Below are positions 53,099-62,875 of a stretch of DNA of 64,000 nt, in pieces. The DNA comes from Chitinophaga niabensis (GTDB lineage: Bacteria; Bacteroidota; Bacteroidia; Chitinophagales; Chitinophagaceae), in the NCBI RefSeq assembly GCF_900129465.1, contig NZ_FSRA01000001.1, positions 1,240,001 to 1,304,000 on the forward strand. Reading direction: 5' to 3'. Both the position numbers and the translations under genes were made by a program. A model generated the notes under the pieces. That model worked only from the letters and a program-made list of their open reading frames with translations, was not told the origin of the DNA and did no database searches. Position 1 is the first letter of the stretch, and each line of letters begins with the position of its first letter.

Positions 53099-54318
53099 AC
53101 TTGCTTGTTGTTTGTTTGCAAGTAGATCAGCGCATGTTCCTTTTTGTTACCCTTAGGTAGGAATTTTTTTGTAAGTACCTGGTAAGCAATGAGTAGCCAG
53201 ATGAGCAGGCAGGGGAATGCTTTGATGGCATAAGGCACGGAGATATGATGGCGCACCCATGGTGTTACAAGGTCTGAATGAGCAAAGCTGCAAAAGATCA
53301 GGGCGAAAATGAAAACGGCTGTCTTCCATTTTGCCGGTGTTTGTATAACATACCAGATGCAAACAGCAGGGAAGGCAATAATATAGGTAGCCGCTTCTGA
53401 ACTGGTACTGAATAGTAAGGGGAAAAGCAGTGCGGAACAAAGTATATAAAGGCGGTAGGTACTGTTCTGCCTCCAGGGAAGCATCATATACTGACTTACA
53501 AATATCACAATGGCCGGGATGATCACCCAGCAATTGGCCATGTTTTGCAGGTGGAAGGTGCGCCTGATAAAACCCATGGCGGAAATATCCTGTAACAGCG
53601 CGCCCTGTACATTCTTGTTATTTTTTATGACCAGTGCTTCAGCCCATTGCCCATAGGTTTGCAGGATATAAGCAGGTGAGGAGAGGAGCATGGGAAGAAG
53701 GAAGAACACAATGCCCCAGAAGAAAAGTCCTTTAATGAGGGTCCATTTGTTATCGCTGAAAAAGAAGAAAGCAAGGCCCACTATACCATAGAGTTTTGTA
53801 AGTGTACCTACAACGATCAGCGCTGCGGCCAGGAATTCTTTTCCTTTCAGGATAAGTGCAAAACTTAAAATGATACAGGCCGCAATACCCTGGTTAAACT
53901 GAAGATAACTGCTGGCACCAAATAGCTCATTACTGCAAAAGAGCAAAATGAAATTTTGCTGTATGCGGGTAAGTGGTAACTGCCGGATAGCAAAGTAGAG
54001 GAAAGTGGTATTGGCAATGGCCCACAACATGGCGCCGATATGATCAGGCAGCATGCTGAAAGGCGCGATGAGGAGGCTGAATACCGGGCCGTACAGATTT
54101 ACATCATGGTATTGTTCAGGGTAAAAGAGGTATAAAGGTTGCAGGGTGGTAACGTGAAGGTAAACATGTTTGAAAATAAGGTAGTTATTGATGTTATCAT
54201 TCCAGATCTCTTTCCCGGCGGCAAATATGGAAATGCCAAACCAAAGAATGATAACAGGCCATTCTTTCCCGCCCGCTCTGATCAGAAACGATGTGTTACC
54301 CAGTTGTAGTTCCCCCAT
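53095..54318 (-). CDS. GT87/DUF2029 membrane glycosyltransferase
   Basis: A 407-residue polytopic protein with about ten membrane segments of the DUF2029/GT87 family, which uses polyprenyl-phosphate sugars (for example polyprenyl-phosphomannose) to add sugars in the periplasm. The first loop has KEIWNDNINNYLIFKHV (the family acidic motif) and YLFYPEQYHDVNLYGPVFSLL. The acceptor is unknown. It is coupled with the lipoprotein gene and is 24 bases after DUF192. Confidence 0.8.
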   Translation of the reverse strand: MGELQLGNTSFLIRAGGKEWPVIILWFGISIFAAGKEIWNDNINNYLIFKHVYLHVTTLQPLYLFYPEQYHDVNLYGPVFSLLIAPFSMLPDHIGAMLWAIANTTFLYFAIRQLPLTRIQQNFILLFCSNELFGASSYLQFNQGIAACIILSFALILKGKEFLAAALIVVGTLTKLYGIVGLAFFFFSDNKWTLIKGLFFWGIVFFLLPMLLSSPAYILQTYGQWAEALVIKNNKNVQGALLQDISAMGFIRRTFHLQNMANCWVIIPAIVIFVSQYMMLPWRQNSTYRLYILCSALLFPLLFSTSSEAATYIIAFPAVCIWYVIQTPAKWKTAVFIFALIFCSFAHSDLVTPWVRHHISVPYAIKAFPCLLIWLLIAYQVLTKKFLPKGNKKEHALIYLQTNNKQV

Positions 54319-54342
54319 TTTATGCGCCTCCCGGACGCTTTA

Positions 54343-54873
54343 TTAGTCTTTTGTGAAGACAATCTTATCGCCGTACTTCACCTTATATCTATCTGCAAAA
54401 CCGGCATTTGTTTCCACTACATATTTGGCTTTTTTGAAGGAGGGAAGGCTCTCTTCAGATAAAGGGGTGGCGTATTTCTGGATGGATACGATCTCCAGGT
54501 CTGCCCCTACGTACATGATATCCAATGAAATGTAAGTGTTCTTCATCCAGAAGGATTGTTCTTCCGCTTCGGCAAAGATGAACAGCATGCCCTGTGTATC
54601 CTGCATGGATTTGCGGTCCATCAGCCCCCTGGCGCGTTCTTCGTCTGTTTCAGCTATCTCAATATCAATGGTTTTGATGGTATCGCCTTTTTCCTTGCTG
54701 ATAAAAGAAAGTACTCCCTCTTTTTTGAAGACCGGGCCATTATCCACTACAGGAGCAGGAGCTGTTACAGTAGAAACAGCAGAAGAGTCTGCCCGTGTGC
54801 CGGTTGGTTGATTCTGGCAGGAAGCCATATACAGGCTGCCCCATGCAGCCAGTATGATGATCTTAAAGTTCAT
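54343..54873 (-). CDS. DUF192 lipoprotein
   Basis: A 176-residue lipoprotein with lipobox LYMASC (Cys19), a Ser/Thr/Ala/Pro linker and a DUF192 domain (about 55-175). The domain signature is visible in IEIAETDEERARGLMDRKSMQDTQGMLFIF, SFWMKNTYISLDIMYV and ATPLSEESLPSFKKAKYVVE. DUF192 proteins are beta proteins of unknown function often found near secretion or stress genes. It starts five bases after mqnE. Confidence 0.85.
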   Translation of the reverse strand: MNFKIIILAAWGSLYMASCQNQPTGTRADSSAVSTVTAPAPVVDNGPVFKKEGVLSFISKEKGDTIKTIDIEIAETDEERARGLMDRKSMQDTQGMLFIFAEAEEQSFWMKNTYISLDIMYVGADLEIVSIQKYATPLSEESLPSFKKAKYVVETNAGFADRYKVKYGDKIVFTKD

Positions 54874-54878
54874 AAATA

Positions 54879-56060
54879 TCAGTTGAGTAATTCTTCGTCT
54901 GAAAAAACAACGTCACCATAATCCCTGATCTCATTATACACGGTATCCCGTTCAACCGGGATCCTGCCTGCCTGTTTGATAAGCATGGCCAGTTGTGCGG
55001 TATTCATGGAAGGGTTCTGTTCTTCGGAACCTGCCATGGAATAGATCTTGGTGGTATCGTCGATAGTGCCGTCCAGATCATTCACCCCAAAGGAAAGGGT
55101 GAGCTGTGCGGTATTCCTTCCCAGCATGGGCCAATAGGCTTTCAGGTGAGGGAAGTTATCCATGTATAACCTGGCTACGGAATACATCTTGAGGTCTCCC
55201 ACAATGGTAGATTCCGGTATATGCGCCATGTCGTTTTGCTTGTTGCGGAACTTCAGGGGAATGAAGGTGTTGAAGCCACCTGTTTCATCCTGCAGCTGGC
55301 GGAGGCGTTCCATATGATCTATGCGGTGCCAGTATTCTTCAATATGGCCATAGAGCATGGTAGCGTTGGAGTGCATACCCAGTTTATGAGCAATACGGTG
55401 AATTTCCAGCCAGCCATCTCCGTCCACTTTATCGTGGCAGATCTGGTTGCGGATATCAGGGTGGAAGATCTCCGCGCCGCCACCCGGTAAGGATTGCAGA
55501 CCGGCTTCATGCATTTTTTTCATGCCTTCTTCCGTGCTGAGCTTTGCTTTACGGAACATATAGTCCAGCTCTACCGGCGTAAAGCCTTTCACGTGCAGGT
55601 CAGGGCGGTGTGCCTTGATCTTTTGCATGAGCTCAATAAAGAAATCCAGGTTCATTTTGGGATGTACGCCCCCTACGATGTGCACTTCGGTAACAGGCTG
55701 GCCGTCGTATTTCTTTACAATATCCAGCATCTGGTCAATGCTGAGTTCCCAGCCTTCTTCACGGTTTTTGTACAACCTGGAATAAGAGCAGAACTTGCAG
55801 GTAAATACGCAAACGTTGGTAGGTTCTATATGAAAATTACGGTTGAAGTAGGTTTTGTTGCCGTGTTTCCTTTCTCTTACATGGTTGGCCAGTGCGCCGA
55901 GTACTCCGATATCTCCTTTCTCAAACAGCGTTACGCCGTCTTCCTGCGTAAGCCTTTCCTGTTGCAAAACTTTGTCAGCGATCCGGCGTATATCTTTGTC
56001 CAGAGAAGCGGCGTTAAGTATGGTCAGTAATCCCGGCTGTGTTGCTATGGTCGTCGTCAT
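54879..56060 (-). CDS. mqnE: Aminofutalosine synthase (radical SAM)
   Basis: A 393-residue radical SAM enzyme of the futalosine route. It joins 3-[(1-carboxyvinyl)oxy]benzoate to the 5'-deoxyadenosyl part of SAM, making aminofutalosine for menaquinone. The CxxxCxxC motif is C84, C88 and C91 (NVCVFTCKFCSYSR), and the rest carries VTEVHIVGGVHPKMNLDFF, LPGGGAEIFHPDIRNQICHDK and SNATMLYGHIEEYWHR. The gene overlaps the M43 protease gene by four bases (ATGA), an odd pairing. MqnA/C/D are not in the window. Confidence 0.93.
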   Translation of the reverse strand: MTTTIATQPGLLTILNAASLDKDIRRIADKVLQQERLTQEDGVTLFEKGDIGVLGALANHVRERKHGNKTYFNRNFHIEPTNVCVFTCKFCSYSRLYKNREEGWELSIDQMLDIVKKYDGQPVTEVHIVGGVHPKMNLDFFIELMQKIKAHRPDLHVKGFTPVELDYMFRKAKLSTEEGMKKMHEAGLQSLPGGGAEIFHPDIRNQICHDKVDGDGWLEIHRIAHKLGMHSNATMLYGHIEEYWHRIDHMERLRQLQDETGGFNTFIPLKFRNKQNDMAHIPESTIVGDLKMYSVARLYMDNFPHLKAYWPMLGRNTAQLTLSFGVNDLDGTIDDTTKIYSMAGSEEQNPSMNTAQLAMLIKQAGRIPVERDTVYNEIRDYGDVVFSDEELLN

Positions 56061-58243
56061 TTTGCTTTCACTATTTTATAAGTCCTCACCTGTTGCGTGT
56101 AAAACAACTTCACAAAGTAAACACCATTTGCCCCATTTACCAAATCAATTGTAACCCTGTTACCCACGCGGGCTAACGGTTGCTGCTGATAAACGAGCCT
56201 TCCTGCGGCATCAAAAACGGCAATGCCCAGCAGGTCTTCCGGCCAGGTGCTGAACTCAACGTAGAACTGGCGGCTGAAAGGGTTTGGCCATACAAGGATG
56301 CCTTTATCCCGGAGGGTACTGTTCACATCCTTTTTGAAGATATTGACCTGGTCTATGTACACATTGTTCTCGTAGTTGGTGGTGTTGCGGAACACTACCC
56401 TGAACTTCTTATTCCGGATAAAAGGTGTAAGGTCTATGGTGTCCGTGCGCCATTCATTAGCTGCGGGAACAAATTCCTGGATAGTAGGGATGGTCCTGGT
56501 CACCAGTGAGCTGCCCCACTTCTTATAACCGGTGGGAATGAATGTTTTACCACAGTCTGTTGTCAGCAATACCTCCAGGGTATCCCAGGGATTATTGGGC
56601 ATGCCAACGGGGCTGGCTGTTGCGGCGGCGAGGTCAAAAGAGAGGAAGATAGAGTCTGCATTGGCGGCATCTACTACCGGTCCCAGCAGGTCGTCTATTT
56701 CATCATTGCGGGCATAGCCCAGGTTGCGCATTAATGCAGAACCGGCGCTGCCTTTGCTGCCAGTGGTGGAACGTTCCCAGGTAAAGCTCCTGTCAGGGTT
56801 TGAGATACTGAACCCGGCAGGCGGGAAGAGGGTATTATCGAAGGTTTCTGTAAATGGTATGCTTACTTCGCGGCGGTAGCTGAAGCTCACAGCGGTGGTA
56901 TCATTATCCGGCTGATCGTCTGCTGCGCCGTTTGGCTGTACGGTATATGCTTTCAGGGTGGAATTGCCTTCTCCGGCTGTGAGAACAGGGAGGGTAACTT
57001 CTGCCTGCTGCAGCATGGCGAGGTTGCCCGTCCAGCTGTAATTTACCGGTGTTCCGCCATTGATGGCGTAGCGGATGGTTACGCTGGTAAGCGTTTCTGA
57101 GCCGCGGTTCTTTAAGGTTACAACGGGTGTTTGCCCTGCTTCGCAGAGATAACCCTGTGGCTGGGATACGGCGGTAATGCCGGCATCTCTCGTTTTCAGG
57201 TTCACGGGAGTGCAACCGTCTGAGGTGATCAGGGAAGCTCTTTGTGCATCTATCGCATTCCGCATGCGGTCAGTTTGCCCTGCGGTGAAAAGATACATGC
57301 AGGCATCGTTCACATAATCCATGTAATTCATGAACATGATACCGGGAGCAACCGTGGTACAATTGTCCAGCTGCGGAAAAGTGGGGCAGTTGTAGGTGTG
57401 ATCGCCCTGCAGGGGAGTGTCGTCCACACCATCATCCTGTGTGCAGCCTCCGTTGTCATCGGCCCAGGTATGTTTCAGTCCGAAGAAGTGCCCTATTTCG
57501 TGGGTAAGGGTGCGGCCCAGGTTAAAAGGTGCCTGTGCGCTGCCCATTCTGCCAAAGGCCCTGTAATCCACCACCACACCATCTTCTGCTGCGGGGAATA
57601 TATTGCCGGGAGGGGTGGCTACACCCAGGTAATCGCTGGCCAGGTCGCATACCCAGATGTTCAGGAAGCGGGTGTTATCCCAGCCGGGCGCACCGCCGGT
57701 ATTGGTATATTTTACTTCGCTGGCGCTGTTATTCACTGAAAAGGCACCATGTGTAGTGGTAGTGCGGGTAATACCGGAGGAAGGATCTCCGTCCGGCGTG
57801 CGCACGGCCAGGCAAAACTGGATCTGCGGGTTGCCTATCCGGGCCTGCCATACGGCGGGTACTTTATTGATATCTGTATTAGCGGCGAGATAATCCAGGT
57901 TAAGTGCTGCCAGCTGGTCCAGGACCTGCTGGTCTGTTACCTGGGTGGGGTTAGGCAATACAACGTGTACTACTACGGGAACATTGATCAGCGGATTTAC
58001 ACGGAAGAGCCTGTTGTCCGGTCTTTTTTTCTGAAGGTCCAGTTCTATAGCCTGCATCCTTTTTGCCAGTTTGGGTTGTGCTGCCAGCTTCTCTGCCAGC
58101 ACTTCCGCCGTACCACATTTGCGTTGGGCAAAGCTTCCAAAACCAAAGAAAATGAATATGGAGATCAGGGTAAAGTTACGCAAGTTGTGTTCATTATAGG
58201 TGATAGTGAATAGTATATGCAAAAATGCACGGTTTTCCTTCAT
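56057..58243 (-). CDS. M43 (pappalysin-like) zinc metalloprotease with T9SS type A tail
   Basis: A 728-residue secreted protease of the M43 cytophagalysin branch. The metal site is HEIGHFFGLKH (H248, E249, H252, H258) and the Met-turn is in FMNYMDYVND. After it come a CARDB-like Ig domain (about 350-450), a choice-of-anchor/MAM-like domain with SIPFTETFDNTLFPPAGFS (about 470-640) and a type IX sorting tail (WPNPFSRQFYVEF to the terminal YKIVKAK). The ATG at 58243 gives a long lead before the signal peptide; the TTG at 58183 starts MRNFTLISIFIFFGFGSFAQ, which looks more natural. The product should be exported by T9SS to the surface. Confidence 0.88.
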   Translation of the reverse strand: MKENRAFLHILFTITYNEHNLRNFTLISIFIFFGFGSFAQRKCGTAEVLAEKLAAQPKLAKRMQAIELDLQKKRPDNRLFRVNPLINVPVVVHVVLPNPTQVTDQQVLDQLAALNLDYLAANTDINKVPAVWQARIGNPQIQFCLAVRTPDGDPSSGITRTTTTHGAFSVNNSASEVKYTNTGGAPGWDNTRFLNIWVCDLASDYLGVATPPGNIFPAAEDGVVVDYRAFGRMGSAQAPFNLGRTLTHEIGHFFGLKHTWADDNGGCTQDDGVDDTPLQGDHTYNCPTFPQLDNCTTVAPGIMFMNYMDYVNDACMYLFTAGQTDRMRNAIDAQRASLITSDGCTPVNLKTRDAGITAVSQPQGYLCEAGQTPVVTLKNRGSETLTSVTIRYAINGGTPVNYSWTGNLAMLQQAEVTLPVLTAGEGNSTLKAYTVQPNGAADDQPDNDTTAVSFSYRREVSIPFTETFDNTLFPPAGFSISNPDRSFTWERSTTGSKGSAGSALMRNLGYARNDEIDDLLGPVVDAANADSIFLSFDLAAATASPVGMPNNPWDTLEVLLTTDCGKTFIPTGYKKWGSSLVTRTIPTIQEFVPAANEWRTDTIDLTPFIRNKKFRVVFRNTTNYENNVYIDQVNIFKKDVNSTLRDKGILVWPNPFSRQFYVEFSTWPEDLLGIAVFDAAGRLVYQQQPLARVGNRVTIDLVNGANGVYFVKLFYTQQVRTYKIVKAK

Positions 58244-58313
58244 GTAAATGTACTTACACTGGGCGAAATCTGCATTATTTTTCGATTAACGGACAGTTTT
58301 TCCGGTTGAATGA

Positions 58314-59948
58314 TCAGGTTAAGGCGCCGGCTATGCAGCCACACATCAAACAGGCAATGGTGCCGCCTATCAGGGCCCTTACACCAAGTTCCGTGAGGTT
58401 CTTCCGCTGATTGGGTGCCAGCTGGCTGATCCCCCCGATCTGGATGCCTATAGAGGCAAAGTTGGCAAACCCGCAGAGCGCATAGGTAGCGATCAGCAAG
58501 GATTTGGGATCGGTGATCAGGCTGGCGGCCTTCATCTCTCCCAGGGATTTATAGGCCAGGAATTCATTCAGGATGGTTTTTTCACCCAGCAACTGGCCTA
58601 TACTGAGCATGTCCTGCGAGGGGACGCCAATGATCCAGGCAACAGGGGAGAACACGTAACCCAGGATCAGCTGCAGGGATAATTCCTTATACCTTCCTCC
58701 GCTGATAGTATTGATCTCCGCATTCAGATTGGTTTGATCGCCGACCCATCCCAGCATGGCATTCAGCACATACATCATAGCGGTAAAAACAATCAGCATG
58801 GCACCTACATTCACGGCGAGTTTCAACCCGTCTGTAGTACCTAACGAAAGGGCATCCAGGAAGTTGTCTCCCAGTTTTTCCTTCGGTATCTTCAGTTCCT
58901 TGGAGATCAGGTGTTCCTTGGTTTCCGGGAATAATATTTTAGAGCAAACAATGGCGGCAGGGGCACTCATAATGCTCTGGCTGAGCATGTGTAAGGCAAA
59001 ATATTCCTGCTGTGTTACATCCGTTCCTCCCAGCATGCCAACATAGGCAGCCATTACGCTCCCTGCAGTGTTGGCCATACCACCGATCATAATACAGAGG
59101 ATCTCAGAGCGGCTCATACCTTCCAGGTAAGGGCGGATCATCAGCGGGGCTTCCGTTTGGCCCAGGAAAATATTCGCGGCGGTAGAGAGACTTTCAGCAC
59201 CGGAGATCTTGAGCTTATTCAGAAGGTAAGCAAAGATGTATACGATCTTTTGCAGGATGCCCAGGTAGTAAAGAATAGAAGAAAGCGCTGCAAAGAAGAT
59301 GATGTTCGGTAATACCTGCACCGCAAAAATATAGGCCCAGTTACCGCTGGCATCTGCCAGTGCGCCGAACATGAATTCCGTACCGGCATGACTGTTATTG
59401 ATCAGCGCTACAAAAGAACTGGATACAGAAGAAAGAACGCTGCGGAATATTTCAGGATTACATAATCGCGTAAATACACAAATAGCCAGCAGGATGCAGG
59501 CTGTAAGGATCGTCCATTTCAGTAACTCCAGTGAGCGCTTCTGCAGTATCCTGATCATGGCTACAATAGGAACAAGACCCACTGTAAAGGCAATGGCCGG
59601 AAATGCATACTGATGGCTGCGAATGATACCGAAATAAAAACCTGCAAGGCCTGCCAGTGCCAACAGCCAGCTCAGCGCATCTTTGGGCAGATCAAAACCT
59701 TCCTGCTGTTTCCTGCGGAAGCGGTTAAAGATGAAGATCAGCACCATGATGATGAAGAGTTCCCAGAAAACGGGTTGCCCGCCGGCCTGGGTGTTGAGTA
59801 CACCCATAGCAAACATTACCTGTGCAAAGATGCCCAGCCCTACCAGTTTCCAGTTAATGGCTTTACGATTATTGCTCAGCAGATAACAAACCAGGATAAG
59901 AAAGAACATTCCCAGGAATCCACGGGTAAGATTTTCCCAATGTAGCAT
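58314..59948 (-). CDS. CNT-family nucleoside transporter (NupC-like), with N-terminal extension
   Basis: A 544-residue concentrative nucleoside transporter. The CNT signature is at AANIFLGQTEAPLMIRPYL, with GGMANTAGSVMAAYVGMLG, SAPAAIVCSKILFPETKEH and ASIGIQIGGIS further on. It imports nucleosides with H+ or Na+. It is longer than NupC (about 400) because the first 150 residues add about four hydrophobic segments, LTRGFLGMFFLILVCYLL onward. It is the first gene of the minus-strand run with M43, mqnE and DUF192. Confidence 0.88.
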   Translation of the reverse strand: MLHWENLTRGFLGMFFLILVCYLLSNNRKAINWKLVGLGIFAQVMFAMGVLNTQAGGQPVFWELFIIMVLIFIFNRFRRKQQEGFDLPKDALSWLLALAGLAGFYFGIIRSHQYAFPAIAFTVGLVPIVAMIRILQKRSLELLKWTILTACILLAICVFTRLCNPEIFRSVLSSVSSSFVALINNSHAGTEFMFGALADASGNWAYIFAVQVLPNIIFFAALSSILYYLGILQKIVYIFAYLLNKLKISGAESLSTAANIFLGQTEAPLMIRPYLEGMSRSEILCIMIGGMANTAGSVMAAYVGMLGGTDVTQQEYFALHMLSQSIMSAPAAIVCSKILFPETKEHLISKELKIPKEKLGDNFLDALSLGTTDGLKLAVNVGAMLIVFTAMMYVLNAMLGWVGDQTNLNAEINTISGGRYKELSLQLILGYVFSPVAWIIGVPSQDMLSIGQLLGEKTILNEFLAYKSLGEMKAASLITDPKSLLIATYALCGFANFASIGIQIGGISQLAPNQRKNLTELGVRALIGGTIACLMCGCIAGALT

Positions 59949-60133
59949 GCATTAACAGGTTTGATTGTGAGGTTGCATATTATAGAGCAAAATAAGGGAA
60001 AGTAGCCATATGAAGAGAAAAGGCCTGCAATTTTATTTGATAATGCGGCGGTGTTATATGAAAATTAATTTTATATGGTTAACTTGTGGCAGGTTTTTCA
60101 ATTATTTCGCGTGGCCTTTACCCTTACCTTAGT

Positions 60134-62821
60134 ATGTTAAGATTCAACCGTTTGTTTATTTACCTGTGCGTACTCTTTATTCCCAATATAGCCACCGCAC
60201 AAACTGCAGGATTCCTGGCACCGGATACGGTCTGCGTCAATGAGCCCATCAACCTTCAGAATACTTCCACCGGCGTAACCAATTACTTATGGAACTTTTG
60301 TTCCGGTACGGTGTATAGCGCTCCTCAACTGGTGAACCTTGGCAATCCCGGGGGGAATTTCAAAGACCCGGTATTCTCTGCTATTGCCAAAGAAGGGAAT
60401 AACTACTACGTGTTTGTGGTGAATAATACGGATCCGGACCTGATAAGACTTGATTTCGGCAATAGTTTGCTAAACACACCGGTGGCTACCCGGCTCCTGA
60501 ACCTGGTACCGCCCAGCGGGGAGGGTATCCAGATCGTGCAGGATGCTACAGGCTGGCATGCGATCATTGTAGGGGGAACTGTGGCACAGGGCTCCAGGAT
60601 TGTGAGAGTGGATTTCGGGGCTTCCCTGGCTAACAATGCACCCTCCGTTACCAACTGGGGGAACAGGGGCAATATGGCTTATCCTACAGACCTGTATATT
60701 TTCCAGGAAGGAGGAAGGTATTATGGCTTCACCAATAACTTCGAAAATTCCACTATTACCCGGCTGGATTTTGGAACTGATTTCAGTAATCCGCCAACTG
60801 GTTTTAACATGGGTAATTTCAGTGGATTGATGAACAGGCCTTCCGGTATTTTTGCGGTGCAGGAAAATGCCAACTGGTACCTCCTGGTAACCAATGAAGG
60901 TTCCAATAAGCTGGTCCGGTTAAATTTCGGAACTTCTTTGCTGAATAACACACCTGTTGCCGTAGACCTTGGTAATCCAGGGAATGCATTTAATCATCCA
61001 AGGGATATCAGTGTTGTGAAAGAGTGCGGCCAGACGATGGCCGTGGTGGTGAATGGTGTCCTCAATGGTACACCCTCTATTTCCAGGTTAAACTTTGCAG
61101 GTGGGGTAGCCGGAACACCCAGTGGTACCGACCTGGGTAATCCGGGATCAACACTGGCTTTTCCCGCTTCCATTTCTTCTGTGTTCCGCGTAGACAATGA
61201 ATTGTATGCATTCATTCCAAATGTGCAGAATGGCACTATGAGCCGTGTGGCATTCAGGAGTTGTTCGGATGCCAGTATTCCGAATGCAACAACCGCCACA
61301 CCACCTGCTTTTCATTATACCCGGCCGGGGCATTATACCGTAAACCTGATCACAGATGAAGGAACACCTTTTCAGCAGAACTTCTGTAAGAACATTGTAG
61401 TAGTAGATCCTCCGGCTGTATCGCTTGGAACGGATATCATTGTTTGCAATGGAGCTACCGTTAATCTGAATGCCGGCGGAGGATTCAGCCGTTATTCCTG
61501 GAGTACCGGTGCTAATACACAGCAAATATCTGTGACCACTTCCGGGCTGTATGATGTAACGGTAGATAATGGCGGATGTACTGCAACAGATCAGATACAG
61601 GTAACGTTCAATAATATCCTGGTCATCAATCCTGTTACCACGGACATTGATTGTACGCATCCCACGGGTACTGCTACCATTGGCGTGGCCGGTGGCACGG
61701 CGCCATACAGATATACCCTGGATAATGGAACGGAAACCACCGGTAATGTATTCTCCGGCCTGGCGCAGGGAAATCATACCATCAGCGTAAGGGATGCAGT
61801 TGGATGTATCACCACAGAAACTTTTGTCATCAACGTTGATAATACAAAGATCATTCGTTTTACAGCGTCCGGGCAGAACCCTACCTGCTTCGGTTTACAG
61901 GATGGCACTATTTCAGCGTTGGTAACACAGGGTATTCCTCCATTTCAGTTTGCGCTGGGAACGCAGCCATTTCAAACGCAACCGGACTTTACAGGATTAG
62001 CCGGAGGTACCTATAAAATATATGCACGGAACGGTGTTTGCCTGGATAGCCAGATGGTGACCCTTGTAACACCTGCACAGGTTGCAGGTACAGTAGCAGC
62101 GCTGGATGAAATGTGCGACAACGGAAATGGTTCAGCACGCATCACCATCACCGGCGGCACAGCGCCTTACGATATCCTGTGGAGCGATGGCACTTCCAAT
62201 ACCACGCTCACGGGTTTGTCCGCAGGTGATTACAGCGTAACAGTGAGTGATGTGAATGGTTGCGGCAGTACAACGGATTTCAGTATTGCCAATAACAGAA
62301 CAGACCGCGTGCGTATCATTAATAACGATACAACGATCAATATCGGAGATGAGATCATCCTGAGAGCAGAAAATGCGCCGGATTATGTATGGGAACCGAT
62401 AGACGGCGGGCTGAGCAGTTTAACCGGTGCTATTACCACTGCGAGGCCTGTGAGAGATACGCGGTATATTGTACGTACACTTACAGGTACTAACTGTGTT
62501 ACTTCAGATACAGTGAACGTTACGCTCACTTATAACAGGTCTTTCCAGATGCCCACTGCATTTTCTCCCAACAGGGATGGTGTGAACGATCTGTTCCGTC
62601 CTAAAAGCCAGGGGCTGGTGGTGTTTCATATGCTCATTTACAACAGGTGGGGGCAGTTGCTGCATCAGACCGCAGATCACCGGAAAGGATGGGATGGTAA
62701 GTTCAATAATGTTATAGCGGATATTGGCACTTATATCTACGTGGTAGAATATGGTTTCTGGGATGATACAGGAAAAATAGTGATAGAAAAGAAACAGGGT
62801 TCTTTCACCCTGATACGGTAA
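60134..62821 (+). CDS. T9SS type B surface protein with propeller-like and SprB-like repeats
   Basis: An 895-residue exported protein. The signal peptide starts at the ATG at 60134 (MLRFNRLFIYLCVLFIPNIATA-Q). Residues about 60-375 hold six repeats of roughly 55 residues, each with a YYVFVVNN-like strand and an I(V)RLDFG(T)S turn, as in a six-bladed propeller. Then come a PKD/Ig-like domain, three SprB-type repeats (GTATIGVAGGTAPYRYTLDNG, DGTISALVTQGIPPFQF, GSARITITGGTAPYDILWSDG) and a type B tail (PTAFSPNRDGVNDLFRP, IYNRWGQLL, GWDGKFN, GTYIYVVEY). Type B proteins are displayed on the surface, often for adhesion or gliding. Confidence 0.88.
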   Translation: MLRFNRLFIYLCVLFIPNIATAQTAGFLAPDTVCVNEPINLQNTSTGVTNYLWNFCSGTVYSAPQLVNLGNPGGNFKDPVFSAIAKEGNNYYVFVVNNTDPDLIRLDFGNSLLNTPVATRLLNLVPPSGEGIQIVQDATGWHAIIVGGTVAQGSRIVRVDFGASLANNAPSVTNWGNRGNMAYPTDLYIFQEGGRYYGFTNNFENSTITRLDFGTDFSNPPTGFNMGNFSGLMNRPSGIFAVQENANWYLLVTNEGSNKLVRLNFGTSLLNNTPVAVDLGNPGNAFNHPRDISVVKECGQTMAVVVNGVLNGTPSISRLNFAGGVAGTPSGTDLGNPGSTLAFPASISSVFRVDNELYAFIPNVQNGTMSRVAFRSCSDASIPNATTATPPAFHYTRPGHYTVNLITDEGTPFQQNFCKNIVVVDPPAVSLGTDIIVCNGATVNLNAGGGFSRYSWSTGANTQQISVTTSGLYDVTVDNGGCTATDQIQVTFNNILVINPVTTDIDCTHPTGTATIGVAGGTAPYRYTLDNGTETTGNVFSGLAQGNHTISVRDAVGCITTETFVINVDNTKIIRFTASGQNPTCFGLQDGTISALVTQGIPPFQFALGTQPFQTQPDFTGLAGGTYKIYARNGVCLDSQMVTLVTPAQVAGTVAALDEMCDNGNGSARITITGGTAPYDILWSDGTSNTTLTGLSAGDYSVTVSDVNGCGSTTDFSIANNRTDRVRIINNDTTINIGDEIILRAENAPDYVWEPIDGGLSSLTGAITTARPVRDTRYIVRTLTGTNCVTSDTVNVTLTYNRSFQMPTAFSPNRDGVNDLFRPKSQGLVVFHMLIYNRWGQLLHQTADHRKGWDGKFNNVIADIGTYIYVVEYGFWDDTGKIVIEKKQGSFTLIR

Positions 62822-62822
62822 T

Positions 62823-62852
62823 AAAAAAGGCCACTCACATGAGTGGCCCTTT
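62823..62852. terminator. Bidirectional terminator between the T9SS gene and trxA
   Basis: GGCCACTCA (62829-62837) pairs with TGAGTGGCC (62840-62848). The minus strand continues into TTTTTTAT after the stem; the plus strand has only CCTTTC. It closes the convergent genes. Confidence 0.82.
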
Positions 62853-62875
62853 CAGTTTTATGCTTCTCTAAAAGA

